Shown one piece after another: positions 1 through 12,651 of a stretch of 64,000 nt of DNA (its first letter is position 1; every line of letters begins with the position of its first letter). A program made the translations under genes and the position numbers. The stretch covers positions 57,338 through 121,337 of the forward strand of contig JXTB01000611.1 of the NCBI GenBank assembly GCA_002914805.1. Direction: 5' to 3'. Below the pieces are notes generated by a model. The model worked only from the letters and a program-made list of their open reading frames with translations, was not told the origin of the DNA and made no database searches. Origin of the DNA: Parasponia andersonii. Its lineage: Eukaryota; Streptophyta; Magnoliopsida; Rosales; Cannabaceae.

Positions 1-825
1 TTGGATATAAATAGGTTTGATAGTTTTGTTTTGAAAATTTCTAATTTTAGAAAAATTTGAGCCATTAAGATTATATTATGTGTAAACAAGTATTCAAGTA
101 TAAGAACTAAGTGTTTAATCTCTTGCTAGTCCAAGTCTTATATTATTGATCGTTGTCTTCAAGCTTTTTTCCATCCATCTTCAAGCTTGATTAACTTGAG
201 TTAGAACTTTTAAAGCTATTTTATAACACACTCAAAGTAAATCAGTAGTACTAAATCAAATATTTGTTATCTTCAAAATAAGAGTGAGTAAGATTATAGC
301 CTCAATTTCTCAATAATCTCCTTCTTTTTAATGATGACAAATATTGAATTACGTGATAAATGAAAATACGTAATAAGGATATGAAAATATAATTTGACAA
401 CTTTACCTTCATCCTTACCATATTTTAAGCTCCATCTCAAAATATGCTTGATAAAGTTAAAGGGACTTGCTCTTCATTTTTAACTCAATTAAACATTATA
501 AGCATATTATGAGAAAATATAAAAAAAAAATATGTGCCAAACAAATTTCTCACTTCTAAGATATGTATACTCATGAATAAATCTTTTTATCCTCATATTT
601 ATAAACATCATTAAAAAGATAAAAATATATATATATATATCATAAAAACCAATCTATCTATTTAAAATAAGATTCTCTCCACATTAATTCACGATATTAC
701 TCTCTCAAGTTGAATATATAACAAAAGCATAAGAAAGAATAACATACAAACAATTTTCTCCCCATATGAAAAATAGTATGACAAGTAAAAAAAATAAGAA
801 AATATGGAAGAATCAAGAATTGAAC
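1..825. other. AT-rich non-coding DNA, possible end of an old copia-type element
   Basis: No credible coding region is visible. Around 309-339 the minus strand reads as a purine-rich tract next to an ATCATTAAAAAG-type stretch. It resembles the polypurine tract and LTR start of SIRE/Maximus-type copia elements, so bases below about 310 may be part of an old LTR. No matching second LTR is in view. A short (AT)n run lies near 628-640. The block ends at the target site of the chromovirus that begins at 826. Confidence 0.35.
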
Positions 826-3005
826 TGTCACGACCCAAAACCCAGGCTAGTGACAGAAGGGAAATTTCACAAAGGTGAGAAATTCCTTGATTTATTTGAA
901 AAGTATCAAAAGTTCTAGTTTTTATAAAATTGGTCCATTTAAATAAAATAATCAGAATTCTATCCCGTGAACCACTCCCATAGTTCGTATACACCATTAA
1001 ACATAGACTGAATAATAATTAAAAATATGAAGTCAAATATAAGCCCAAGCATCAATATCATCCACAACAAAAGTCAAATACCATAATGGCATACATAAGT
1101 TCGCAGACAAAATAGAAAGCAATAATCTTAGTTCAATACTAATACAAAACCCAAATAATCTAAAGACTACGACAATAAACTCCTAATATTACCAAGAGAT
1201 GAACTGAAATCTAGATGACCTCTTACTCCTCTCGATCACTAAGATCGCACTATGCACCACCTGAGGAAGAAGGTAGGGAGGTGAGCATAAAATGCCCAGT
1301 AGGAAAAATAATTACCTTGATCGAAAACATTTTAGTGATGGGGAATTCCTGCGTGGTTAGTTATATATATATAATCCTAACCAGAAATCCATATATATGT
1401 AAAAGTAGTGTAATCAAAACTATTCAATCCATATGCACATGACATAAATCAACCCATACACATGAGCTATCATCCTCTCATCTGTGGAAACCCAAGATAA
1501 TGGCACTAAGTATGCCTAACAACCTGCCTGATACCTAAGCCCATACCCAGAAGGGACACCCATGTGTCACCTACCAAACATGGAGGGGTAACCGAATTGC
1601 CTATGCCTGCCAAATAGGGAGGTAATCAAAAGTAACAAAACCCCGCGTGAGTTTACGGACTTTCACAGACGGTGGGGCATGTAGCACCACACTGTAACCC
1701 ACGATGCTAACACAGTGCTCATGTATGATCCTATGACACGTGCAATACAGAACTGAAGTGTAAAAATAAGCGTGCTCTAGTTTTTCAGTAAAATTAGTGT
1801 ACTAGGTTTTTATAGAAAAACGGGCAGCATAACGGCCCTATTTTTAATATACCCAAAATAACCTGCATTCAGAAAATTCACAGAGCAATACAGTATATAT
1901 CTCATACAACCAATTCCCATCACAGATATTCGAGAAACCAAAAATCACATTTGTTCTCATATGTTGCAGAAAATAAGTTTTATTCGAAAATGATATAAAA
2001 CACAGGTAATTGAATCCCTACCTCGCTTGAATAACAATACCACGCTATCGAATTCTCAAGGTTTCATTGACGATCACCTGGAGGGTCAGGAACCAATTCC
2101 AAGCCCTCGATCGTCCTCTTGCGATAAACCAACTTCTCACTGGAGTTTCAATTCCACAAACATACCTCTTCACTGAATTCCTAGCACCAAAAATAGCTAG
2201 GTTAGATATATAATTTGTCCAATTCGGGTCCGGGCCTATACTGGGCAAGTGGCATGCAAAACGAGGCAAATCTTAGCCATCCAATTTTGATTTCCGTGCC
2301 TGTCACCAAACATAGGCAATATATACATCAAACTTCACCATTTTCTGAGTACAATCCAAAAATGACAACAAAAACACAATCCAACGGCCGGATCAAAAAG
2401 TCAAACTTAAACTCAAAATATCCAAAAATGGCAACTTTCAATCCGGGAAAAATGGGGATGAGATATATATACCTTGAAGATCCTTGAGACGAGACGAATC
2501 CAACAGGACCGGTTGGGGGTCAAATGGTGGCCGAAATCGTCGCCGGTGGCCAAAAATCCGAAAAGGCTCCAACGGCTTCGATGGAGGCTTTCCGGTGAAC
2601 CAGACATCGGCGACGGCTGGAAAGGGCCAGCAGAACTTCGGCGCGGCACGGGAAACCTTCACCGATCAGTGGCACGGGCAGATGACGGCCGGAGCGGGGC
2701 AGTTGCTTCTCCGATGGTGCGCGGCCGAGAAACGCAGAGAGAGAGAGAGAGAGAGATCGAGGAGAAGAGAAAGAAGAGAGGGAGAAAAAAGAAAAGGACA
2801 GGGCACGTGGCCCTGTCTTATAGGGCTGTGCAATTTTTCAAAATTACATATAAGTCCCCAAATTTCAAATCTTTATCAATCTAGTCCCCCAAAAATTACA
2901 ATTTAGTCCTTCTGTACAAAACTTTTGCAATTTAATCCCCACAATATTATATCCAAAAAATTAGTAAATTGTCCAAATTACCCTCCCAAAATCCAGATTT
3001 TTACA
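826..3005 (-). repeat. 3' LTR of the 826-9396 chromovirus
   Basis: This copy matches 7823-9396 from its first bases (TGTCACGACCCAAAA) to its last (TTTTTACA). It holds stretches absent from the other copy, which makes it about 600 bp longer. A GA-repeat run lies near 2738-2759. A purine-rich tract on the minus strand just beyond 3005 is the expected polypurine tract. Apparent open frames inside the LTR have no recognisable content. Confidence 0.92.
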
Positions 3006-4472
3006 TTCTCTTCTCCTTAAAAGAATTTCGTCCCGAAATTCAAAGTACAAGTCAAGGTTTAATTACAGTATAACTTCTAACTGAAAGTCAAACAAATGAG
3101 GGTACTTCTTGTACATCTCCGTCTTAAGTTTCCAAGTAGCCTCGTCTTCTTTGTGATGTTCCCAAAGCACCTTGACAATTAGAATCTCTCTGTTGCGAAG
3201 CACCTTCAACTCTCTAGCCAACAAATGACTAGGCTGCTCTTCATAGGACACATCTTCTTAGATCGGTACATGCACGTACTGAACAACATGAGATGGGTCC
3301 GGTGTATACTTCTTTAACATCGACACATGAAACACATTATGCACATGACCTAACTGTACAGGTAGATTCAGGCGATACGCCACTGGTCCAATTCTCTTAG
3401 TGATCTCAAAGGGACCAATATACCTTGGAGCAAGCTTACCCTTAACTCCAAACCTTATAACACCTCGCCTTGGAGTCACTTTAAGGAATACAGAATCACC
3501 AGTATCGAACTCTACCTCACGCCTTTTTAGGTCAGCATAACTCTTCTTGCGACTCTGAATCTCTTTGAGTCTCTTTTGGATACCCTTGATCTTCTCAGTA
3601 GTCTCTTTAATCAACTCAGGTATAAGAGTAACACGCTCTTCGGTTTCTACCCAACACAAAGGCGATCTACACGGCCTCCTATATAACACTTCATATGGAG
3701 CCACACCCATACTGGTCTGGTAACTGTTATTCTAAGCAAATTCCTCCAAAGGAAGATGATCATCTCAGTTCCCACCAAAGTTCAGTATGCAACAACGTAG
3801 CATGTCCTCAAGAATCTGAATGGTCCTTTCAGACTGACCATCTGACTCAGGATTGTGAGCCGTACTAATATCCAACTGCGTACCCAACGCTTTCTGCAAG
3901 GCTCTCCAAAACTTAGAAGTGAACCTTGGATCTTTGTCAGATACTATACTTGAAGGCACACCATGCAAGCGTATGATGCTCTCCATATATAGTTTACTGA
4001 GCTTAGTAAGAGAGTAGTCCATCCGGATTAGTATAAAGAGAGCACTCTTCGTCAACCGATCGACTACCACCCAAACTGCGTCATTCTTCCTCAAGGTCTT
4101 CGGCAAACTAGTCATAAAGTCCATCGTGATCTTGTCCCACTTCCATTCTGGAATTGGCAACGGCTGAAGTAATCCAGCTGGTCTCTAGTATTCAGCCTTG
4201 ACTTACTGACAAGTCAAACACTTAGCCACAAAAGTAGCTACATCGTTCTTCATCCCTTTCCACCAATACTGCCACTTCAAGTCCCGGTACATCTTGGTAC
4301 TACCCAGATGTAATGTGAATCTTGATTTGTGAGTCTTAGTTAGAATGGTTTCTCGAAAATAAGGGTCATCAGCTATAGCCAACTTCTTACTGAAAAGCAA
4401 AAACCCTTCTCTGTTAGTGCTCCAACTATCTAACTGCTCACCATTTTGAAGCCGGTTCCAGATTGTTCTCAA
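3006..4472 (-). pseudogene. Integrase and chromodomain remnant (chromovirus 826-9396)
   Basis: On the minus strand this encodes integrase from the HHCC end (KCLTCQ near 4205) through the core (PIPEWKWDKITMDF near 4150, GVPSSIVSDKDPRF near 3950, the ESDGQSERTIQ stretch near 3830). [17 protein letters not shown] domain and a terminal chromodomain follow (VKVLWEHHKEDEATW, 3063-3251). In chromoviruses the integrase inserts the cDNA and the chromodomain biases target choice. The region is broken and should be read as fossil sequence. Confidence 0.9.
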
Positions 4473-4691
4473 CTTCCTGTCTTACCACTGACTCTGCTAG
4501 ACAGTCTAGAGAAGAGATGGTGAAATTACAATATTGCTCAGGTAAGCAACTCCTTCATTCTCGAAGTACTGGAAGTTGTAGTCACCAATCACAACCGAGT
4601 TCCTCCAATCTTAAAACACCAGTGCAGCTAGTGTACTATGAGGCTTCCTACTCAGTATATCAGCTACAACATTGGCTTTACCAGGATGATA

Positions 4692-5870
4692 TTATAAGTC
4701 GAAGTCATAATCCTCTATATACTCAACCCATCTTCGCTGTCTCAAGTTCAAATCCTTCTGAGTAAAGAGATACTTCAAACTCTTATGATCGGAGAATATA
4801 TCGAACTTCACACCATACAAGTAACATCGCCAAATCTTCAAAGCAAAGATCACTGCTGCAAGCTCTAGATCATGGGTGGGATAGTTCCTCTCATGTGGCT
4901 TCAACTGACGAGAAGTATAAGCCACAACTCGACCATTCTGCATCAAGACATATCCCAAACCCATTTTCGAAGCATCGGTATACACCACATAAGACTCGTT
5001 ACTGTTAGAAATAGTAAGAATAGGTGTAGTGGTTAAACTCTGCTTCAACCTGACAAAAGCTTCTTCATTTTTGTGATCCCAAACAAACTTAACATCCTTC
5101 CTAGTCAACTTCGTCAAAGGCAAAGAAATACTCAAGAAATCTTGCACAAAACGATGGTAGTAGCCTGCCAATCCAAGGAAACTACGTACCTCTGTCACAT
5201 TTCTCGATCTTACCCATTCTAGAACAGCTTCAATCTTAGCGAGATCGATTGAAATACCTCCATGAGAAATCACATGACCCAAGAACTTCACTTCTGACAT
5301 CCAAAAGTCACTTCGATTTCTTGGCATATAACCGATGATCTCTCAAGGTCTTGAGTACTATCCCCAGATGTTTAGCATACTTTTCTCAAGTCTTAGAATA
5401 CACCAGGATGTTATTGATGAACACAACCACAAAACGATCCAAAAACAACTTGAAAATCTGATTCATGAGATCAATAAATGCTATAGGAGCATTTGTCAAA
5501 CCAAATGGCATCACCAGAAACTCAAAATGACTATATCGAGTTCTGAATACTGTCTTAGGTTTATCATCCTCTCTTATCTTCAACTGATGATAACCCGATC
5601 TCAAATCGATCTTAGAGAAGAACCTTGAACCACCGAGTTGATCAAACAACTTATCTATCCTTGGCAAAGGATATTTGTTCTTCACTGTCAACTAATTCAA
5701 CTTCCGGTAATCCACACAAAGTCTCAACGAACCATCAGCTTTCTTCGCAAACAAGATAGAAACACCCCAAGGAGAATTGCTACTGCGAATAAAGCCCTTG
5801 GAAAGCAAATTGTCCAACTGTTTTCTTAATTTTTCCATCTTAGCAGGTGCCATGTGATAGGCTGGAATAG
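4692..5870 (-). pseudogene. Reverse transcriptase and RNase H remnant (chromovirus 826-9396)
   Basis: On the minus strand this shows the Ty3/gypsy reverse transcriptase blocks in order: [41 protein letters not shown], then [10 protein letters not shown] and [13 protein letters not shown]. RNase H follows, with [15 protein letters not shown] and [10 protein letters not shown]. The family uses these to copy its RNA into DNA and remove the template. Plus-strand open frames across the region are shadows. The sequence is a fossil. Confidence 0.9.
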
Positions 5871-6470
5871 AAACTGGCTAAGCTCTAGGAACTAGTTCAA
5901 TACAAAACTCGATCTCCCTATCAGGTGGTAACCCTAGTATATCTTCAGGAAATACCTCCGAATACTCACACACCACCGGAATCCATAGGTCTTGATCGTC
6001 TGTCCTCACCTCGCCATCCATGGCAAACAAGTTCCTATAACACTCAACTTTCTTCCTTCTACCCATGCACGCTTTCAGAATAGGACTAGGCTTCAACGGG
6101 CTCATCCTAGCCTGATAGACAATAGGATATCCATCACTAGGAGAAAGAGTCACCCGCTTCGTACGACAATCCACAACTACTCGATATTTCGACAACCAAT
6201 CCATATCGAGTATTACGTTGTACTGTCCCATCGGCAACACAATTAAATCAATAAGAAGCTTCCTATCACCAATCATAACCCGACAAGACTTACACACACT
6301 AGACATATCAGCTACTCCTCCCAAAGGTGTACCCAATGTCAATACATAATCCAAATCAGAAAATTCCAACCCTAATAGTTGAGCAAACAATAAGGATATG
6401 AATGAATGGGATGCACCAGTATCAAACAAAATATATGCCCAAGAGTGTGAAAAAAGGATCATACCGTCAA
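5871..6470 (-). pseudogene. Retroviral-type aspartic protease remnant (chromovirus 826-9396)
   Basis: On the minus strand the aspartic protease signature ILFDTGASHSFIS lies near 6420. It is followed by the usual ILDMDWLSKYRVVVDC block near 6190 and the linker LPPDREIEFCIELVP that leads into reverse transcriptase. In intact relatives this enzyme cuts the polyprotein into gag and pol products. It sits between gag and reverse transcriptase as expected. Confidence 0.9.
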
Positions 6471-6477
6471 TAACACC

Positions 6478-7589
6478 TCAGCCAGTATGATCCTGAGTGT
6501 CATCTTCCCCAGTAAAAGCATAGGCTTGGCTAGTCACCTTCCCTTTCCCCTTGTTGCCTCTCCCCTGACCAGGACAGCTACTGCTGGATCCTGGACCACT
6601 ATTGCTATATCCACAACCACCCTGAATCCTTGAGGCCTGAGGAGTCTGAAAGTTTTGAGTAAAACCCTGAGGGTGGTACTGATGCTGATAAGGCTGAGGG
6701 GAAGTAAAAGCCTGCGAAGCACCCTGTGAATGTTGTTGCCTTGCTTGAGTGTTCTGATAAGAAACAGATCGGACTGGCTCCTCTTCAGTCCTCCCTGAGA
6801 AAGAGGAGATTTTTGCAGACGGTTGGGACACTCCTTCTTTCGATGTCCCAACTGACCACAAACAAAACATCCTCCATACAGACTGCCTCTGCCACCCCTG
6901 AAGAACCACTGCTGTTCGAGCTCCCACTGTTTGGAGTACCCTGGGCTGACCACTGCCCATGGTTCCTTCTGGTGGCTTTCCTGTCATTACCTCTCCACTA
7001 GTTCCTCTTGGAATCCAAACTTTCTTCGATGGTCTCTGTCCGCTGGGCAGCCACTACAATCTCAGGAAGAGTACGGAAGGTCTGAGTTCCAATCCTGTTG
7101 AAAATGTTCCGATTTAGACGACTCCTGAACTTGGCAACTCGATACTTCTCGCTTGTACCCGGTCCAAGAGCAACACTTGCCAACTCAGTGAACTCTATCA
7201 GGTACTCATTCACCGTTCTGTTACCTTGAATCAACGTCTCAAATCAGTTCACAACTTCATCCTGTTGATCCTCAATGGCATGCTGGGCCTTAAAATCCGT
7301 TCAAAGCCTTTCCAAGTCAAGCCACTACATCTTGCATCCGTTCCACTATTTCCCACCAACGAATGGCACTTCCCATTAAACGGGCAACAGCAAACACAGC
7401 CCAAAACTCAACCGGAGTATCAAGGGCCTGAAAGTACCTCTCCATCTCACGCAGCCAAGCAATTGCCGTGAGAGCTTCTGGTTTCCCATCAAACTGCCAT
7501 GGCTGGAGACGCATAAACCACTGGAGATGATCAGCCTGATCCAACTGACGTAACCTCGGAGCTGGAGGCTGATAGTCTGGATTGCTCAT
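6478..7589 (-). pseudogene. gag remnant with zinc knuckle (chromovirus 826-9396)
   Basis: The minus strand encodes a gag capsid-like region (FDGKPEALTAIAWLREMERYF near 7480, the NEYLIEFTELASVALGPG stretch near 7190). Downstream is a CCHC zinc knuckle, CFVCGQLGHRKKECP, near 6840, and then a Gln/Gly/Ser-rich tail. Gag forms the particle and the knuckle binds RNA. The frames are broken in several places. Confidence 0.88.
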
Positions 7590-7803
7590 CTAGACGAATG
7601 CCTGCTACATTACCTCAATCAGATGAGTGAAATCCGAACGAGGAGGTTCGACACCCGGCTGGTGCCTCAGAACTCTTCTAGGAGGCATCCTTACGAGTCT
7701 GAAACAATATGCCAAACTATTTGTGAGATAATGATGCATGCTTGTCATAAAAACAACTTCAATCTAGTTTAATGGTTATACGTCCGAGTAGTTAAACTCA
7801 AAA

Positions 7804-7814
7804 CTCTGATACCA
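7804..7814 (-). other. Primer binding site, initiator-Met tRNA type
   Basis: The minus strand reads TGGTATCAGAG next to the inner end of the 5' LTR. This is complementary to the 3' end of initiator methionine tRNA, the usual primer for plant chromoviruses. A short spacer separates it from the LTR edge at 7823. Confidence 0.88.
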
Positions 7815-7822
7815 AAAATTTC

Positions 7823-9396
7823 TATCACGACCCAAAACTCAGGCCAGTGGCAGAAGGGGAATTTCACAAAGGTGGAAAATTCTTTGATTTATTTGAAAAG
7901 TGTCAAAAGTTCTAGTTTTTATAAAAAAACGGTCCATTTAAATAAAATAATCAGAATTCCATCCCGTGAACCACTCCCACAGTTTGTATACACCATTAAA
8001 CATAGACTGAATAATAATTAAAAATCACGAAGTCAAATATAAGCCCAAGCATCACCATCATCCACAACAAAAGTCAAATACCAGAATAGCATACATAAGT
8101 TCGCAGACAAAATAGAAAGCAGTAATCTTAGTTCAATACTAATACAAAACCCAAATAGTCCAAAGACTACGACAACAAACTCCTAGCATTACCAAGAGAC
8201 GAACTGAAAATCCAGATGACCTCTTACTCCTCTTGATCACCAAGATTACACTGGACACTACCTGAAGAAGAAGGTAGGGGGGTGAGCATAAAATGCCCAG
8301 TAGGAAAAACAACTACCCTGATCGAAAACATTTTAGTGATGGGAAATTCCTGCATGGTTAGTTTAGTTCAAAACATACATATATATATAATCCAAACTGA
8401 TAATTGAATATCTACCTCACTCCAATAGCAATACCACGCTATCGAATCCTCAAGGTGTCGTTGACGATCGCCCAGAGGGTCGGGAACCAATTCCAAACCC
8501 TCGATCATCCTCTTGCGAAAAACCAACTTCTCACCGAAGCGTCAATTCCATAAACGGACCTCTTCGCTGAATTCCTAGTACCCAAAATAGCGAGGTTAGA
8601 CATATAATTTGTCCAATTCGGGTCCGGGTCTACACTAGGCCGGTGGCATGCAAAACGAGGCAAATCTTAGCCGTCCGATTTCGATTTCTGTATCAGTCAC
8701 CAAACATAGGCAATATATATATCAAACTTCTTCATTTTTCGAGTACAATCCAAAAATGACAACAAAAACACAATCTAACGGCCGGATCAAAAAGTCAAAC
8801 TTAAACTCAAAATATCCAAAAATGGCAACTTTCAATCTAGGGAAAATGGGGTTGAGATATATATACCTTGATGATCCTTGAGACGAGATGAATCCAATGG
8901 GACTGTTGGGGGTCGAATGGTTGTCGGAATCGTTATCGGTGGGCAAAAATCTGAAACGGCCCCAACGGCTTCGATGGAGGTTTTCTGGCGAACCAGACGT
9001 CGGTAGTGGCTGGCGAGGGCCGGCGGACCTTCGGCACGGCACGGGGAACCTTCGCCGGTCGGTGGCGTGGGCTGACGATGGCCGGAGCGGTGCGGCTGCT
9101 CCTCCGGTGGTGTGCGGCCGAGAAACGCAGAGAGAGAGAGAGAGAGAGAGAGAGATCGAGGAGAAAAGAGAGAGAGAAAAGAAAGAGACAGGGCACATGG
9201 CCCTGTCTTATAGGGCTGTACAATTTTTCAAAAATTACACATAAATCTCCAAATTTCAAATCTTTATCAATCTAGTCCCCCAAAAATTACAATTTAATCC
9301 TTCTGCACAAAGCTTTTATAATTTAATCCCCATAATATTATATCCAAAAAATTGATAAATTGTCCAAATTACCCTCCCAAAATCCGAGTTTTTACA
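7823..9396 (-). repeat. 5' LTR of the 826-9396 chromovirus
   Basis: This copy pairs with 826-3005 and carries the same GA-repeat run near 9129-9153. It ends in TTTTTACA immediately before the second TGAAC target copy at 9397-9401. By eye it differs from its partner at several bases per hundred and is shorter, so the insertion is not recent. Confidence 0.92.
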
Positions 9397-9401
9397 TGAA
9401 C

Positions 9402-10448
9402 AATCTTCAAAATAAGATTAACAATACCAAACATAAGATTAAACAGCAATATGATGTCAAAGTGAAAACAAGAGTATTCTTTCTAATTTTTAGCAAAACT
9501 TCTTCTATTAATAATAAGTATGACAATTATAGCATACTTAAAATAGAGAAGTTACATCAAATCAAGAACATGAAAGCTTTAAATCTTAATATTTCACTTG
9601 TTCAAAAATTTATTTCTCTAAGTATAATCATCGCAAAGCATAGAGAAGAAAATTCAAATCATTAAAGCACATTAGTGAAATAATTTCTTTTTCTTTATTT
9701 CTATTTAACTATAAAGAGCATATCACAATTTATGCAAAAATGATAATGACGAATTTAACATAAGTGATACATTCAAAAAATGACAGCTCTAAATCAAACT
9801 ATAGAAACCATATCAAAAAGGATGCATTCATAATATATATGACCATTTAGCATAAGAAAATTATAAACATGCTCTCTCTCAATATATGAATTATAATCGA
9901 AATGTCAATAACCAAAGTAAGAAAAGATCAATCATATATGAGAGATATCAATTATAGATACTAATTATTTATGGATACCAATTATTCTTTAAAAAAAATT
10001 ACTAATTATATTTGAAGAAAAAGAATAACCAAATTTGATACAAACAAAAACTATGCCAATAAAGCAATAAATCAAAACACATTCTTCTCTTCCTTTTGAT
10101 ATCATCAAAAAATTGCATAAACATGAAGGATAAGATTGATACCAATTAATAAATACATAGTAAAAACATGAATAAGTAACCAGTAATAAGTATCCAATAC
10201 AAACATGACATGTTATTCAAGTTTAAACAACCATAAGAAATAGATGTTCATAAAGGATAAAGCAAAACAAAACATTTATTGAAAATTTACAAGAATCTTA
10301 TATGTGATTTCATCCAAATTTGTTCTCATAATAACATAGGATAAAAAATCATGCTTAAATATGCAAAATGACGAAGTTACAAAATCTAAATATTGAATCC
10401 AAGCAACATGAATGGTATTTGTCATGTAAAAATTATCAAAAATTTGCA
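9402..10448. other. AT-rich non-coding DNA
   Basis: This continues the pre-insertion DNA of 1-825. It is A/T-rich with many short runs and no recognisable coding, RNA or repeat feature. It ends at an assembly gap. Confidence 0.6.
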
Positions 10449-10807
10449 NNNNNNNNNNNNNNNNNNNNNNNNNNNNNNNNNNNNNNNNNNNNNNNNNNNN
10501 NNNNNNNNNNNNNNNNNNNNNNNNNNNNNNNNNNNNNNNNNNNNNNNNNNNNNNNNNNNNNNNNNNNNNNNNNNNNNNNNNNNNNNNNNNNNNNNNNNNN
10601 NNNNNNNNNNNNNNNNNNNNNNNNNNNNNNNNNNNNNNNNNNNNNNNNNNNNNNNNNNNNNNNNNNNNNNNNNNNNNNNNNNNNNNNNNNNNNNNNNNNN
10701 NNNNNNNNNNNNNNNNNNNNNNNNNNNNNNNNNNNNNNNNNNNNNNNNNNNNNNNNNNNNNNNNNNNNNNNNNNNNNNNNNNNNNNNNNNNNNNNNNNNN
10801 NNNNNNN
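10449..10807. other. Assembly gap (N run)
   Basis: 359 undetermined bases. Open frames drawn through it are artefacts of translating N. Confidence 0.99.
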
Positions 10808-12160
10808 TGCATAATAAACTTCCTCTCAAAGACCAACCACATTTCTCCCCTTTGCTGATAGCAAAACGACATCTTTATCTTGCCGTCGTTAAGTACAAAT
10901 GACATCTTTTGTTTTTCAAGTTTACAGACGTCGTTATCTAATAAATTGACTGGTTCTCAACATCTACATCTGTACCACTTTTATCCAAAATTTTGTCGTT
11001 GCTTATCACATCAAACGACTTTGGTAAAAACTCAGTTGTCGTTTCAATATGACAACAACATATACTTAAAGGTGTTGTTCGATAACGTTTTTACTTTTTG
11101 TTTTTATAAATACAAAAATAAAAGTATTTTTTTCTTATTTTATTTTTTGCATTTCAAAAAGAAAATGTATTTGATAATAACGTTGTATTTTTTGGTAACT
11201 AGCACTTTTTACTTTTGAAAGTGAAAATAAAAAAGGAGAGTAATAAAGGAAAAAAGAAAGAGAAAATAGGAGAGATAAAAAAGTGATATTTATCTAAATA
11301 AATTTTATAAGCAGAATTTTTCAAAATAAAACTTTGAAAAGTAATATTTTTCTAAATATTTTAGAATATTTTTGAAAAAAAAATTATCAAATTTTAGAAT
11401 TATATTTTAAAAAATATAATTTTAAAAAATATTTTGAAAAAATATCACTTTTACGTGAGATTAGAGAGCTAATGACAAAAGAAATAATAATGAGAGAAAA
11501 AATTTAAAAAAATGATAAAAAATTTATTTTATAAAATAATATAAATCTCACATGTGAAAAAAAAAAAAAAAAAAAATTTAAAAAAATGATAATATGAATT
11601 TAGATGTATTTGAATTTTGATACTAACATTTTTATAAAATTATTTAAAAACAGTTTGAAAATAAGAAATTTTTGTTTTCAAAATTTTAAAAATTTTATTG
11701 TCAAATTGAAACAAAAACTAAAAATAATTTTACTGAACATACTTTTGAAAAATATTTCTATTTTTTATTGAAAAAATAAAAAACTATTTAAATAAATAAT
11801 TACCAAACATGGCCAAGTTTATAACTTAAAACTTTGCAATTCTGGAAAAAGCTAAGTTAAGACCATTGTCATTTGTAATCAAGACGTTCATTTTAATTAA
11901 TGATTTGTCATTTTTAACTGTCATACTTTTTCCTGTCGATTGAATAAAAAAACGACATACTTGGCTTCATGAGTTTGTTGTAGTTTCTTCCGAGTATTAA
12001 CAAGATTTCGAGGCAATTTATTATTTTCCCGGAAAGTACCCTTTCAAGTAAAAGAAAAACTACATCTAAACATTTTCATTTACAAAGAAAATAACCAAAA
12101 GAAAATTACAATTAACAATTTTTTTTAAAAAGAAAACCCTAAAAAAATTGTTCCAAGAGC
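10808..12160. other. AT-rich non-coding DNA with MITE-like sequence
   Basis: No gene is seen. From about 11070 to 11813 a very AT-rich segment begins GGTGTTGTTCGATAAC and ends TTACCAAACATGGCC. These ends are roughly complementary, as in PIF/hAT-type MITEs, but no clear target duplication is visible. Sequence on both sides of it (10830-11060 and 11866-11960) shares ACGAC and TACAAATGACA words in opposite orientations. It may therefore be an older non-autonomous DNA element with the AT-rich one inside it. Confidence 0.35.
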
Positions 12161-12574
12161 TCAAGAGCTAGTAAACTTGGTAACCGCCTTAGTGCCCTCA
12201 GAAACGGCATGCTTAGCAAGCTCACCGGGCAGAGCGAGCCTCACGGCAGTCTGGATCTCGCGAAACGTAATGGTGGGTTTCTTGTTGTACCTGGCTAATC
12301 TCGAGGCCTCCTGACCGAGCTTCTCGAAGATATCGTTAATGAAGCTGTTCATGTTCCCCCCCATGGCCTTGCTCGAGATCCCGATGTCGGGATGAACTTG
12401 CTTCAGGACCTTGAAGATGTAGATCTTGTAGGTCTCCATGCTCTTCTTCGCCTTCTTCTTCTTCTTCTTCTTCTTCTTGCTGATATCTCCGGCTGAGGAC
12501 GCGTCCTTCGGGAGCTTCTTCTCGGCCCTGGGCTTCTTCTCCGCCGCTGGGGCCTTCTCCGCGGGCTTCTTCAT
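12161..12574 (-). CDS. Histone H2B
   Basis: This encodes core histone H2B, which pairs with H2A in the nucleosome. The 137-aa frame has no intron, as is usual for plant H2B. The N-terminal tail is Lys/Ala/Pro-rich and includes a run of nine lysines from a GAAGAAG repeat. The fold follows: [20 protein letters not shown] (helix 1), [20 protein letters not shown] (helix 2), and [20 protein letters not shown] (helix 3 into the C-terminal helix). It ends [13 protein letters not shown], keeping the lysine that is monoubiquitinated in this family. ATG at 12574 is the only start in frame, because a stop lies 10 codons upstream. Two oddities stand out. The normally invariant KAMGIMNSF reads [10 protein letters not shown], with one extra residue. 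TSREIQT reads TFREIQT. It could be a divergent variant or an early pseudogene, although the frame is intact. Confidence 0.9.
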   Translation of the reverse strand: MKKPAEKAPAAEKKPRAEKKLPKDASSAGDISKKKKKKKKKAKKSMETYKIYIFKVLKQVHPDIGISSKAMGGNMNSFINDIFEKLGQEASRLARYNKKPTITFREIQTAVRLALPGELAKHAVSEGTKAVTKFTSS

Positions 12575-12651
12575 GTGAGTGTGAAGCGGGAGAGTCGGCT
12601 AATTCAGTTTTGGTTTTGGTTTTGGTTTTTGGCCGAAGGGGGGATTTGCGC

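Larger units (their letters stand above)
826..9396 (-). mobile_element. Ty3/gypsy chromovirus (Tekay/Del-like LTR retrotransposon), broken
   Basis: This is a complete-length but broken LTR retrotransposon read on the minus strand. It has LTRs at both ends with TG...CA-type termini, and the target duplication TGAAC flanks it exactly (821-825 and 9397-9401). Reading on the minus strand, the order is 5' LTR, a primer site complementary to initiator-Met tRNA, gag with a zinc knuckle, protease, reverse transcriptase, RNase H, integrase, and a C-terminal chromodomain. That order and the chromodomain place it in the chromovirus clade. The coding part is interrupted about ten times, so it is a fossil. 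The two LTRs differ visibly in sequence and length, which implies moderate age. Confidence 0.95.

Noticed and set aside
2474-2906. Arg/Lys-rich open frames in the chromovirus LTRs (also 8888-9275)
   Set aside because: They arise from GC-rich LTR sequence and a GA-repeat. They occur in both LTR copies with different ends and lack domain content.
10276-10905. Open frames of 135-209 codons across the first gap
   Set aside because: They consist almost entirely of translated N and have no content.
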